Source: Larix sibirica
Taxonomy: Eukaryota > Streptophyta > Pinopsida > Pinales > Pinaceae
Direction: 5' to 3'
DNA: 11,744 nt
Assembly (NCBI GenBank): GCA_004151065.3
Contig: NWUY0300007797.1
Coordinates: forward strand, 99,311 to 111,054
Part shown: in pieces, positions 1 through 8,964 of the stretch
Position numbering within the stretch: position 1 is the stretch's first letter
Layout of the letters: each line of letters starts with the position of its first letter
Program-made: the position numbers and the translations under genes
Notes under the pieces: model-generated
The model's database searches: none
What the model saw: only the letters and a program-made list of their open reading frames with translations
What the model was told of the DNA's origin: nothing

Positions 1-739
1 TAATGTTTCATTAGATTAATTTGTTTACATTAGATACTATCCTTAGCACTTTGTTCTATGATAACATGGGCTCGCGACAGGAGAACAAAATGTTGTTTAG
101 TGTAGATTGACTTTTATTTCTTTGTCTATTTACATTTTGCAAGTGTGGTGTGCAATAGCATAGGCTTTCATATGGAGGTATTTGTGTTTAAAGACCAGTG
201 ATAACTCTTACACAATTAAGTTGATTATTCCTTTTCAATTCTACAAGTGTGTTTAAATTATTGAAGTATGCCAGCTAAAGAATGCTTTCATGGTGAATTG
301 GGATACATGTTCTAAGTACAATCTATGTCTATACACAACCTAAATTTTATTTCCTGATCACGTGATTAAGTTGACTATCTTGAATTTACTTTGCTTTTAT
401 TTTATGAAGTGAGTATTCATTATTGCAATTAGCTTTCGGAAATCAATATTAAATTGGCTTTGTTACTTGCATAGATAGTGCATGACAACCATTAAACGAA
501 AAGACTTTCCCTGGTTGACATATTAATGATTGATCGATTATTGCTCTGAAAAGGGACACATAATTTCACCAACAATAAGGAAAAGAAATTAAGCCATGAA
601 ATCATTAAACTATAAAACAAAGGCAAGTTTAGCAAGCCGTAGTCTACACAACTAAAGTATGAGAGCATATCAAGACTAAAAGGAAATAAGAACTAAAGTA
701 TGGAGTGTGATATATCTAACCACTTCAATTGAAATAATT
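1..739. other. AT-rich non-coding stretch, nothing recognised
   Basis: I see no coding frame, RNA gene or known repeat here. Stops are dense in all frames. A 10-base perfect palindrome with a CACGTG core lies at 357-366; it resembles a plant G-box, but no gene is nearby to give it meaning. The stretch could be intergenic DNA or a transposon remnant too old to recognise. Confidence 0.5.
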
Positions 740-1647
740 ATACTAAACAATGGAAGCGGGAAGTAAAGGGAATGGTACTAGCATTTACCTTTACATGTTA
801 CGAGGAACGATGTGCAATACATATATTCTCTTGAAAATGTGGCAATTGTTGTGTTGTATGTACATACATACAACCAAAGATCAAGGGAAAAGGGAGAAAA
901 GGGGACGTTTACCCCTAACTGGAAAAGGAGGAAAACAAGGAAACATCCACTCCCTTGGAGGAGAGGCAATGGGAGCATAATGGAAACTAAAGAGAAAAAA
1001 AAGGAAAACACTCTATCTCAGATAAAGCAAGGGAAAGAAGGAAACCAAAGACAAAAGGGAACAACCACATTGGTCACCTTGAGATCCCGAGGAACCACAA
1101 CGATTAAACCAATCAAGAGGGTGACAATGTTGATTAGAGAAATATAGAAAAGTATAATACAATAAAGCACAAAAGAAACATGAGTTATACATAGAAGATA
1201 CCATGCTCAACAAACCTAGAAATAAGAAAGGCACCACCTCTAAAATTAAAGGTGTGAAGTATTGAGCAAGCAAGGTCTGCTAAAAGGAATGAATAGAGGG
1301 AGAGGCTACCCCAAGTGGGGCAAGAGAATAAAAGGAGGGATTGAAATAAACCTTGAACATGGAAGGAAAAGGGGTTGGAGACACCTTCCATGAATGAGGG
1401 GAGAATAAGAGGTAAAAAAAGAACAATGAAAATTACCCTAAGTAGATCAACAAAAGAGGAAATTATAAGTTTGGGAAGGGAAGAGGCATCCATAGGAGTA
1501 GAGGTTAAAGGTAGGGATCTCAACATTCCACAAGAGAAAACAGAACTTAAGGGTGAAGGATATGCCAAGGACAAATCCAAGAAACTGTAAACCAAGCCAA
1601 TCGATACAACAAGAGGTAAAAAACAAACCAAAGGAGAGAGTATGCCT
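740..1647 (+). pseudogene. Possible LINE ORF1 C-terminal linker remnant
   Basis: The + strand is markedly purine-rich, and its short frames are rich in Lys, Arg, Glu and Gly; one runs 1375-1587 without a stop. No domain can be named from these residues alone. The assignment rests on position: the stretch ends immediately before a LINE endonuclease start at 1648, and the better-preserved LINE at the right of the window has a similar charged linker between its ORF1 zinc knuckle and its endonuclease. The 148-codon open frame on the other strand (1185-1631) is rich in Leu, Ser and Phe, as expected of the pyrimidine-rich complement, and I do not treat it as a gene. Alternatives are unclassified purine-rich repeat DNA or another transposon. 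Confidence 0.33.
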
Positions 1648-1960
1648 ATGAGGGTAAGCCTCTATCTATAAAAGGGTTGGATGAGATAGTTGGTCCAAGC
1701 ATCCTAAGAGAAGTTAAAGAGGTTCGAGTCATAAATTTGGCATAATATTGATGCTTTAGTGAATAAGTTTTGAAACCTATAATAACTAAGACAAAAATAA
1801 TGATACTTATATACAAGAAAATGACATAGTGGCAGGAAGGAAATGAAAACCAATTGTTGGGAAAAATCCTTACATCATCAATACTAATCCATAGGTTTGA
1901 TTGAAAAAATGTTAATTCTCTAGGAGAACCATGATTTTTTCACTAGAAATAGGGTGTTTG
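1648..1960 (+). pseudogene. LINE ORF2 endonuclease remnant (left LINE)
   Basis: L1-type plant LINEs encode an apurinic/apyrimidinic-like endonuclease at the start of ORF2, which nicks the target DNA. Here an ATG-Arg-Val start at 1648 is followed, after a frameshift, by an IKGL stretch (1669-1680) matching the usual N-[IV]-[RK]-G-L start. A damaged M-L-Q-E-T-like stretch lies near 1750-1770. The best block is the frame around 1894-1935: an M-L-I-L stretch followed by TAG at 1921, where the family has Trp in its GG[IL]LILW motif, then E-N-H-D. Several stops and frameshifts make it dead. Nothing after about 1960 is recognisable. The match is by eye to a family motif, so it needs a profile search. 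Confidence 0.45.
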
Positions 1961-2489
1961 TTCCATGGGTTAGGTTGATATGTGGGTGATAACTGCAAAT
2001 ATATTTGTATAAATCTTGTATCAATAATGATTACACTAATAAAGGTAAAGAACATATTTAACAAAGAAAACCCTTGTATGCACCCTCAAATGGATATAAG
2101 AATATTGGAGGATCCCAAAGGCATGTTTAACTAACCAAGGGATCAAATCAAGGAATGCATGTTAATTTCATCTGGTCAGGAAGAGAATGCCCAAGGAAAA
2201 AACACAAAAAAGGCATAAAACAAACAAACAATCATATAGATCAAGGGGCTAGGGACCTCACCTAGGCACTAGACATAATAAAAAAGGCAAAATGCCCCAC
2301 TTATATTTCTAGACCTATTCAAGGGAATGCTCCAAGAAGGATAACTAGAACAAGTAAATTGTCATATAAAGTGGGAGGCCTCATGTCACCAATGATTGTT
2401 AGGTGCATTGAAGTGCCTTAACAATGTCATGCACCCTATTAGCCACTAAAGGTTGGTGTATAATGAGAACCAAATGTGAAATCTATTGA
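1961..2489. other. Unassigned spacer between LINE remnant and gypsy LTR
   Basis: No coding frame is recognised. It may be the decayed continuation of the left LINE ORF2, but I cannot find the expected G-D-[FL]-N block. An imperfect inverted repeat lies at 2395-2425: ATTGTTAGG pairs with CCTTAACAAT, with one bulged base and a 12-base loop. Its role is unknown and it may be chance. Confidence 0.4.
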
Positions 2490-2517
2490 TGTAGAAGCAT
2501 AAGAGGATTTTCTACAT
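2489..2517 (+). repeat. Inverted repeat at the start of the 5' LTR
   Basis: ATGTAGA (2489-2495) is the exact reverse complement of TCTACAT (2511-2517). The 3' LTR has the same arrangement with a changed but still paired base, described at 5812-5851. Confidence 0.6.
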
Positions 2518-3256
2518 TCCTGCAACATTTTTTCTTTGTGTTCAATTTTGGTTTATGTTATTTTCTAGGTTTCACTTTTAGGTAATTTTCCATCATCCTT
2601 TCCATCTTTGGAATTCATTAGATGGCATTCAATTCAACCAAATCCACTTGAATCATATTTCCTCATTAAATCTATGTGTTAATTAGATCAACTCTAACGA
2701 AGTAGATTAAAATGCTTGTAAGTGGACAAGGGAAACACAGCAATGAATGATCATTTGACACCTTGTACCTTTGTAAAAGACCGTATCATATTAACATTTG
2801 CAACTTGTCACATTTGAAACAATATACATGGGAGTATAATCATCACCATATGTCTAGGAGAACATCTAGTATCTCGACTATGCCATCAAATTTGATGAAA
2901 TGATTGTGATAAAATGTTGTTTTGTCTAATGAATTTGAGGGTTGAGATTGTTGATTAAATTGTTCTAGATTTGATAGATTAAATATTATTCATTTTAATT
3001 TGGCAATGCCAAACTTAGAGAATTTGGAGGAACAAAGATATATATTATAATACAAGTCTCTTGCTTTGTATTTATTTTAATATATCCTCCATTGCTACTA
3101 GGTGTAAAATTCTTGGCCATAACCCTCCATTGCAATGTAACAATTCTAAAATTCTTAGCCATGATTTTAATAAATCAATATACTACCTAGTCTCTTAGTA
3201 TGATGTTAAATGCATTGTGTTGTTGTGTTTACTCTAGTATGAAGACTGTGTTCGCA
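2490..3256 (+). repeat. 5' LTR of the gypsy element
   Basis: The LTR runs from a TG at 2490 to a CA at 3255-3256, five bases before the primer binding site. Its first 450 bases or so match the 3' LTR at 5814-6235. The clearest block is 2720-2781, with 56 of 62 bases identical to 5982-6043. The exact 5' end is uncertain by a few bases, because another TG lies at 2487. An AT-rich TATA-like run at 3038-3053 and an AATAAA at 3169-3174 sit in plausible places for LTR promoter and polyadenylation signals, but both are common by chance in such DNA. Confidence 0.8.
3086..3165 (+). repeat. Imperfect tandem repeat inside the 5' LTR, two units of about 40 bases
   Basis: CCTCCATTG occurs at 3086 and 3124. 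A 16-base block beginning TAAAATTCTT occurs at 3105-3120 and 3147-3162 with one mismatch. The units are about 38 and 42 bases long, with weaker similarity in their middles. The second unit ends just before the AATAAA at 3169. The truncated 3' LTR lacks this part, so its age cannot be compared. Confidence 0.65.
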
Positions 3257-3261
3257 TTAAA

Positions 3262-3273
3262 TGGTATCATATC
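3262..3273 (+). other. tRNA-iMet primer binding site (degenerate)
   Basis: This is the site where initiator tRNA-Met pairs to prime minus-strand cDNA synthesis. Plant LTR elements typically carry TGGTATCAGAGC; here 10 of 12 bases match, and the first eight are perfect. It sits five bases after the CA at the LTR end, the expected place. It fixes both the LTR end and the + orientation of the element. Confidence 0.8.
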
Positions 3274-3434
3274 TACGACCTTTTTCTGAAGTGGACTTGA
3301 TTCCATTGTGAAGATTTTTAACATTGTGTAGAGAGTATGATTGTGGTGGATGAATATTTGGTGATTAGATATCACCAATGAGGTTGTTTTGTATTGAAGG
3401 CAATGCTAACAAGAAGAATTAGTGCCTTTGGTGC

Positions 3435-4407
3435 ATGGTAATTAGATTAAGGGTTACCAAGTTTATTGGAACATATATGCTACCACAAAGGAATTGGAGG
3501 AATAAAGATAATCATGAGATTGAAGAGTAGATACAAAGATTGGAAGACTTGGAGGTGAGACAAATAAAAAATGTAAATAAAGAATTAGAAACTAAGGCTG
3601 ACGCCATAGAAGAATGAAATGCACATGAAGAAATAGATCTAGGAGTACAATTGATAAGACTATTGCAAGATTAAGATAATGCTAAAATAGAAATTTTTAA
3701 TTATGATGGTAGTCTCAAACTTGAAGTCCTAATTGATTAGGTTAGTGAAATTGAGATATATTTCAAATTTTAAAACATGGGGGATCCAAATCGGGTCAAG
3801 TTTGCAACCACAAAATTAAAAGTTTATGCCACATTATAATGGGTATTCTTACAGAAACATAAGGTGGATAATCAAAGAGATAAGATAATGACATGCAAAA
3901 CGATGGTTAGCAAGGTAAAAGAAAAAAATTATCTATTGATTACTAGCAAGTTTTGTACAAGCATCTTCATAATTACAGGTAGATAAACACATCAATCAGA
4001 GGATACATAAAGTATTTTTTCAATATCTCTATCAGATCAAGCATCAAGGAGCTTGAATTTCTAAGGGGAGCAAGGTATGTCAATGATTTGAAGTTTCAAA
4101 CCTAATATGAGATAAGTACTCATTCCTCTCATAATATTGATGAAGCAAATCATATTGCTCTAAAGAGAGAAGATAAGTTAAATATAATAAAACAAAGTAG
4201 TAGAAGAAGTGGCCCTTAAGGTAGAGAAATATTAAAATTTACAAGAGATTAGGAAAGCACCAAGAAATATAGTTAAGAAAACAATGGTCAAGGTTCCAAT
4301 TGAATTTATAACACTAATAGAGGTAGAGGATTTAGCAGATGTAGATGAGGTAGGTGAATCCTCAATGTTGTAAATGTGGAGTGCAAAGTCATGAAGCCTC
4401 AAAATGC
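3435..4407 (+). pseudogene. Ty3/gypsy gag remnant
   Basis: Gag forms the virus-like particle that packages element RNA. The frame opens at ATG 3435 and meets a first stop at 3528-3530, but the same frame carries family-like sequence well beyond. This includes a Y-D-G-S-L block at 3702-3716, where the retrotransposon gag domain begins, and a D-P-N-R-V-K-F-A block near 3784-3810. A frameshift near 3930-3940 moves the reading. It then continues with an A-R-Y-V-N-D-L block across 4074/4075 and an H-I-A-L-K-x-E-D-K-L block ending near 4183. A CCHC knuckle ends the recognisable part. At least six in-frame stops make it non-functional. The left edge of the 2.7 kb duplication (4075) falls inside this gag with no break in homology. 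Confidence 0.8.
4366..4407 (+). other. CCHC zinc knuckle of gag (nucleocapsid)
   Basis: The frame from 4366 reads C-x2-C-x4-H-x4-C exactly (CCKCGVQSHEASKC). This is the nucleic-acid-binding knuckle of retroelement gag. It is intact despite the surrounding stops; a TAG follows four codons later. The second copy is at 7095-7136. Confidence 0.85.
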
Positions 4408-4625
4408 CTAGGAAATTAGAATGTCAATCAAAGAAGTGAGGCAATAACAAATAATTCACAAGTGGATGAATCATCCATTGTTGGTGACAATGTGACAAAG
4501 ATCCAATGTAAACAAGGAAAAAGTCTCAAGTCCATACAAGTTTTACTCAAGCTAGAAAAGGACACTATTAGAGAGCCTAAACATAGGAGGTCAAGAATTT
4601 TGTTTAATGTTATAATATTTTCTAG
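4408..4625 (+). pseudogene. Gag tail and deletion junction (protease, RT and RNase H missing)
   Basis: In a complete gypsy element the knuckle is followed by protease, reverse transcriptase, RNase H and the integrase zinc finger, normally over 2 kb. Here only about 220 bases intervene, and I see no aspartic protease or RT motif in them. The join to integrase lies somewhere near 4600-4630. No obvious microhomology can be judged without an intact relative. Confidence 0.6.
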
Positions 4626-5160
4626 TTAGAAAAATGGAGAAGACAAAACACTACTCTATATACCCCATTACGTGTACCACAAAAGCCTTGGGAATAATTA
4701 AGTATGGATTTCATTTGGGGTTTACCTGGAACACAAAGAGGTAATAACTCAACCTTGGTTGTAGTTGACAAATTTTCAAAAATGTCTAATTTCATACCAT
4801 GCAAGAAAACCAATGATGCTATACATGTTGTTGTTTTGCTTTTCAAATTATAAATTAGGTTGCATTGGTTTCCTAAAAGCATTACAAGAAGTAGATATAC
4901 CATAATTTTTTAGGTCATTTTTGGAAGACTTTATGGAAAAAGATGGGTTCTAGATTATAATTTAGCCTACATACCATCCCTAAACACATGGTCAACTAAA
5001 AGTTGTTAATAGAAGTCTTGGTAACGTGTTGATGTGTTCAATAAGACACAAACTAGGTTGATGGGAAATGGTACTAACTAGAGTTGAATTTTATTATAAT
5101 AACACAATGAATCAATCCACTAGTAAGACTCATGTTGTATGGTAATTCACTAAAGGGTAT
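4626..5160 (+). pseudogene. Ty3/gypsy integrase core remnant
   Basis: Integrase inserts element cDNA using a D-D-E catalytic triad. The frame at 4656 reads L-Y-T-P-L-x-V-P-Q-K-P-W-E, stops at TAA 4695, then continues S-M-D-F-I with the first catalytic Asp at 4707-4709. It carries [10 protein letters not shown] ending near 4784 and a P-K-S-I-T block near 4875, and then loses the second Asp region. Frameshifts scatter the rest, and the catalytic Glu cannot be found. A weak match to the end of the core (a Leu-Tyr-Gly-like end) lies near 5140. The strand is +. Open frames on the other strand (such as 4622-4903) are shadows. Confidence 0.85.
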
Positions 5161-5780
5161 TATTGAATTGATTGCTTGAAACCAAACATCTAAAGAGTGT
5201 TGATGTTAAATTTTTTGTAGAGTATATGAAGGACATTCATGCATAGGTGGGAAAATAGTTGCAATAAATTAATGCTAGTTATCAAAAGAGAACGAATTTG
5301 AGAAGGTGATTCAAAGTATTTGAGGAAAGTGATATGTCCATGACACATTGAAGGAAGGGTAGGTTTTCTTCAGGTGCATATAATAAACATAAATACAAGA
5401 ATATAAGTCCTTGTAAGTTTCTGAGGAAGATATCCGACAATGCTTGTAATCTTGATATGCTTGAAGTTTTTGATATTTCTCTAGCATTTAACATCTCATA
5501 TCTATATGAGTTTCACGAGGGATATCAAGAGATAGTGGATGATGAAGTCAGAACCGTTGTGGAATGGAGAGAACAAATGCTAGTAAAGCAAGTGGATGAA
5601 ATTGAAGACATGCTAGTAGAGAGGGTTAGTAGACGAACTAGAGGCAAAGCATACATCTATTTTATTGTGAAATAATACTATAGACCTTTAGAGGCTACAT
5701 TGAATTTTATAAGGATGAATCGAACCATCTTGTGCAAGCAAATTTCTCTAATGAAGTTGTGATTCCAACCACATGAGTAG
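5161..5780 (+). pseudogene. Integrase C-terminal tail with chromodomain remnant
   Basis: From 5373 to 5672 one + frame stays open for 100 codons. It begins with the gypsy integrase tail (G-x-Y-N-K-x-K, then I-x-P-C-K-F) and passes through a Y-L-Y-E-F-H block. It then enters a chromodomain-like stretch near 5589-5672 (E-I-E-D-M-L, R-R-T-R-G-K-A) that stops at TAA 5673, where the family has Trp. R-P-L-E-A-T follows in the same frame after the stop. Chromodomains of this type bind histone marks and steer insertion to heterochromatin. In the second copy a C-to-T change adds a stop at 8363-8365. Confidence 0.75.
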
Positions 5781-5811
5781 GATGCTCATGCTTTTCTAAC
5801 CCTAGGTGATC

Positions 5812-5851
5812 GATGTAGGGAGCATCTAAGGATTTTCTTAAATCCTACATC
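5812..5851 (+). repeat. Inverted repeat at the start of the 3' LTR
   Basis: GATGTAGG (5812-5819) pairs perfectly with CCTACATC (5844-5851). A second, overlapping pair, AGGATTT (5829-5835) with AAATCCT (5840-5846), could form an alternative inner hairpin. The outer pair matches the hairpin position at 2489-2517. Confidence 0.6.
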
Positions 5852-6235
5852 AATTTTTATTTTCTTTCCATTTTGGTTTCTACTATTTTGTATGTTGTAT
5901 CAAATCCACCTAAATAATAAGGCCTCTTGAAATTTGTGTGTTCATTTGGTTGACTCTAATGAAGTATATTAAACATCTTGGAAGTGGATAAGGGAAACAT
6001 AGCAATGAATGATCATTTGACACTTGGTACATTTGCAAAAGACTGCAACATAATAATGTTTGGCACTCGACACATATGTAACAAGTTGCATGCGAGCATA
6101 GACACTATCACATTGTTGAAAGACCATCACCACATGTCTAGGAGAACATCCAACCTATCAACTATGTCATTGAATTTAACAAAATGCATGTGAAGTAAAT
6201 AAAATTTGTTGTTATTTTTAATGAATTGGATGGTT
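5814..6235 (+). repeat. 3' LTR of the gypsy element, truncated
   Basis: It matches the first 450 bases or so of the 5' LTR (2490-2945), including the block at 5982-6043. Similarity stops at about 6235, and the remaining 300 bases of the LTR are absent here and elsewhere in the window. The 71-codon open frame at 5978-6193 lies wholly inside the LTR and is not a gene. The purine-rich tract expected just upstream is not clear. Confidence 0.8.
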
Positions 6236-6801
6236 GGTGGAATCCTAGGGTTTCATAATTATGGACCTAGAGTTGGTGAACTTCGTTTGACTCCTATGAT
6301 GGTCACCAAATATGGGCCTCTCCTGTGATTTGGGTAAATGACAAGGCACTCTTCCTAAAGGACAAGGATAAAAAGTGTTCAAGGTCCAAACCATTAGCTA
6401 GAAAGTCTTTGGAAGCATGCACAATATGTATTTGAGGTGAACTATAGGGCTAAAGAATGCTTTTACTACACTTTCTTTATTGCAATCCATGAATGTTGTA
6501 TACTATAGGGCTTCAGTCTTCTCTATGTAATGATGTGGGTCTTTCTTTGGAATGTATTGAAGTCGATTGGTTTCCTAGTATCACCAGCATCACTCCTTGT
6601 TTTCAGGATAACAAATAAATACACAAAGATCAAATTCAAGTAGTGGTAGATGGTTGGTCGACTTTCGTATATTGTAAGGTTCGTCGGATGAAGAATATCA
6701 TTAAAAATTTTCAAGTTCATGATTATGTGGAAAATATTCTATTGTATTTGGGAGAAAAGGGGAAATTGCATATTAGGGAATACCTAGTGTGGAAGATTGA
6801 G
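6236..6801 (+). other. Sequence after the truncated LTR, left copy; probable LINE 5' portion
   Basis: This is the left copy of 8965-9530. No domain is recognised. A + frame from 6643 is open across the n and looks protein-like in its second half (V-D-G-W-S-T-F-V-Y-C). In the right copy the same frame continues to 9578. Because recognisable LINE ORF1 starts downstream of the right copy, this is probably the LINE's 5' end or ORF1 start, but that is inference. The frame reading through position 6802 back into gag is an artefact of the join. Confidence 0.45.
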
Positions 6802-6802
6802 N
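6802..6802. other. Single ambiguous base, probable contig join
   Basis: The only n in the window. It falls exactly between the two copies of the 2.7 kb repeat. Single-base gaps are commonly placed where scaffolding software estimates a zero or negative gap, meaning that the contigs overlap. Confidence 0.8.
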
Positions 6803-6803
6803 A

Positions 6804-7354
6804 GTATGTCAATGATTTGAAGTTTCAAACCTAATATGAGATAAGTACTCATTCCTCTCATAATATTGATGAAGCAAATCATATTGCTCTAAAGAGAGAA
6901 GATAAGTTAAATATAATAAAACAAAGTAGTAGAAGAAGTGGCCCTTAAGGTAGAGAAATATTAAAATTTACAAGAGATTAGGAAAGCACCAAGAAATATA
7001 GTTAAGAAAACAATGGTCAAGGTTCCAATTGAATTTATAACACTAATAGAGGTAGAGGATTTAGCAGATGTAGATGAGGTAGGTGAATCCTCAATGTTGT
7101 AAATGTGGAGTGCAAAGTCATGAAGCCTCAAAATGCCTAGGAAATTAGAATGTCAATCAAAGAAGTGAGGCAATAACAAATAATTCACAAGTGGATGAAT
7201 CATCCATTGTTGGTGACAATGTGACAAAGATCCAATGTAAACAAGGAAAAAGTCTCAAGTCCATACAAGTTTTACTCAAGCTCGAAAAGGACACTATTAG
7301 AGAGCCTAAACATAGGAGGTCAAGAATTTTGTTTAATGTTATAATATTTTCTAG
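6804..7354 (+). pseudogene. Second copy: gag 3' part with zinc knuckle
   Basis: It equals 4075-4625, with one mismatch (7283). The CCHC knuckle lies at 7095-7136. The gag start, 5' LTR and primer binding site are not present in this copy. Confidence 0.8.
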
Positions 7355-7889
7355 TTAGAAAAATGGAGAAGACAAAACACTACTCTATATACCCCATTAC
7401 GTGTACCACAAAAGCCTTGGGAATAATTAAGTATGGATTTCATTTGGGGTTTACCTGGAACACAAAGAGGTAATAACTCAACCTTGGTTGTAGTTGACAA
7501 ATTTTCAAAAATGTCTAATTTCATACCATGCAAGAAAACCAATGATGCTATACATGTTGTTGTTTTGCTTTTCAAATTATAAATTAGGTTGCATTGGTTT
7601 CCTAAAAGCATTACAAGAAGTAGATATACCATAATTTTTTAGGTCATTTTTGGAAGACTTTATGGAAAAAGATGGGTTCTAGATTATAATTTAGCCTACA
7701 TACCATCCCTAAACACATGGTCAACTAAAAGTTGTTAATAGAAGTCTTGGTAACGTGTTGATGTGTTCAATAAGACACAAACTAGGTTGATGGGAAATGG
7801 TACTAACTAGAGTTGAATTTTATTATAATAACACAATGAATCAATCCACTAGTAAGACTCATGTTGTATGGTAATTCACTAAAGGGTAT
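7355..7889 (+). pseudogene. Second copy: integrase core remnant
   Basis: Identical to 4626-5160 by my reading. The first catalytic Asp codon is at 7436-7438, and the in-frame TAA stops are at 7424 and 7580. Confidence 0.8.
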
Positions 7890-8509
7890 TATTGAATTGA
7901 TTGCTTGAAACCAAACATCTAAAGAGTGTTGATGTTAAATTTTTTGTAGAGTATATGAAGGACATTCATGCATAGGTGGGAAAATAGTTGCAATAAATTA
8001 ATGGTAGTTATCAAAAGAGAACGAATTTGAGAAGGTGATTCAAAGTATTTGAGGAAAGTGATATGTCCATGACACATTGAAGGAAGGGTAGGTTTTCTTC
8101 AGGTGCATATAATAAACATAAATACAAGAATATAAGTCCTTGTAAGTTTCTGAGGAAGATATCCGACAATGCTTGTAATCTTGATATGCTTGAAGTTTTT
8201 GATATTTCTCTAGCGTTTAACATCTCATATCTATATGAGTTTCACGAGGGATATCAAGAGATAGTGGATGATGAAGTCAGAACCGTTGTGGAATGGAGAG
8301 AACAAATGCTAGTAAAGCAAGTGGATGAAATTGAAGACATGCTAGTAGAGAGGGTTAGTAGATGAACCAGAGGCAAAGCATACATCTATTTTATTGTGAA
8401 ATAATACTATAGACCTTTAGAGGCTACATTGAATTTTATAAGGATGAATCGAACCATCTTGTGCAAGCAAATTTCTCTAATGAAGTTGTGATTCCAACCA
8501 CATGAGTAG
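7890..8509 (+). pseudogene. Second copy: integrase tail and chromodomain remnant
   Basis: It equals 5161-5780 with four mismatches. One of them (8363) turns an Arg codon CGA into TGA in the frame that is otherwise open from 8102, so this copy is cut 37 codons earlier than the left one. Confidence 0.75.
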
Positions 8510-8542
8510 GATGCTCATGCTTTTCTAACCCTAGGTGATCGA

Positions 8543-8964
8543 TGTAGGGAGCATCTAAGGATTTTCTTAAATCCTACATCAATTTTTATTTTCTTTCCAT
8601 TTTGGTTTCTACTATTTTGTATGTTGTATCAAATCCACCTAAATAATAAGGCCTCTTGAAATTTGTGTGTTCATTTGGTTGACTCTAATGAAGTATATTA
8701 AACATCTTGGAAGTGGATAAGGGAAACATAGCAATGAATGATCATTTGACACTTGGTACATTTGCAAAAGACTGCAACATAATAATGTTTGGCACTCGAC
8801 ACATATGTAACAAGTTGCATGCGAGCATAGACACTATCACATTGTTGAAAGACCATCACCACATGTCTAGGAGAACATCCAACCTATCAACTATGTCATT
8901 GAATTTAACAAAATGCATGTGAAGTAAATAAAATTTGTTGTTATTTTTAATGAATTGGATGGTT
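8543..8964 (+). repeat. Second copy: truncated 3' LTR
   Basis: Identical to 5814-6235 by my reading, including the terminal inverted repeat (8541-8580) and the same truncation point. Confidence 0.8.

Larger units (their letters stand above)
2490..6235 (+). mobile_element. Degenerate chromodomain-type Ty3/gypsy LTR retrotransposon, internally deleted
   Basis: In order, the element shows a 5' LTR, a tRNA primer binding site, gag with a CCHC knuckle, an integrase core, an integrase tail with chromodomain remnant, and a 3' LTR. This order and the chromodomain fit the chromovirus branch of Ty3/gypsy. Protease, reverse transcriptase and RNase H are absent, since only about 220 bases separate the knuckle from integrase. 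Every gene has stops and frameshifts. The LTRs differ substantially: in their best block (2720-2781 against 5982-6043) I count 6 mismatches in 62 bases. The insertion is therefore old. The 3' LTR is cut at about 6235, so target site duplications cannot be checked. Confidence 0.85.
4075..6801 (+). repeat. 2.7 kb direct repeat, left copy
   Basis: It matches 6804-9530 base for base at a constant offset of 2,729, with no indels and 15 mismatches by my count. Paired positions (left/right) are: 4554/7283, 5275/8004, 5486/8215, 5634/8363, 5639/8368, 6342/9071, 6380/9109, 6399/9128, 6429/9158, 6460/9189, 6496/9225, 6521/9250, 6683/9412, 6707/9436 and 6709/9438. Its left end is continuous with upstream gag homology. 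Its right end stops exactly at the ambiguous base. Confidence 0.95.

Noticed and set aside
357-366. ATCACGTGAT palindrome with G-box core
   Set aside because: No gene or promoter context is visible. A 10-base palindrome is not surprising over this length.
1185-1631. 148-codon open frame on the minus strand, the longest in the window
   Set aside because: It is rich in Leu, Ser, Phe and Pro because it is the complement of a purine-rich tract. No domain, splice context or family resemblance is visible.
1661-1680. TATAAAAG resembling a TATA box
   Set aside because: It coincides with the I-K-G-L codons of the LINE endonuclease start, and no gene follows at a suitable distance.
3020-3510. Near-copy of about 20 bases (GGAGGAA-x-AAAGATA) at 3021 and 3490
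   Set aside because: It is short, purine-rich and isolated, and no wider similarity surrounds it.
5978-6193. 71-codon open frame, repeated at 8707-8922
   Set aside because: It lies inside the 3' LTR, and the matching part of the 5' LTR is interrupted. It is chance openness.
6643-6834. Open frame that reads through the n at 6802
   Set aside because: It fuses LINE-side sequence to gag across the probable contig join. The right copy of the same frame continues differently (to 9578), so the fusion is not real.
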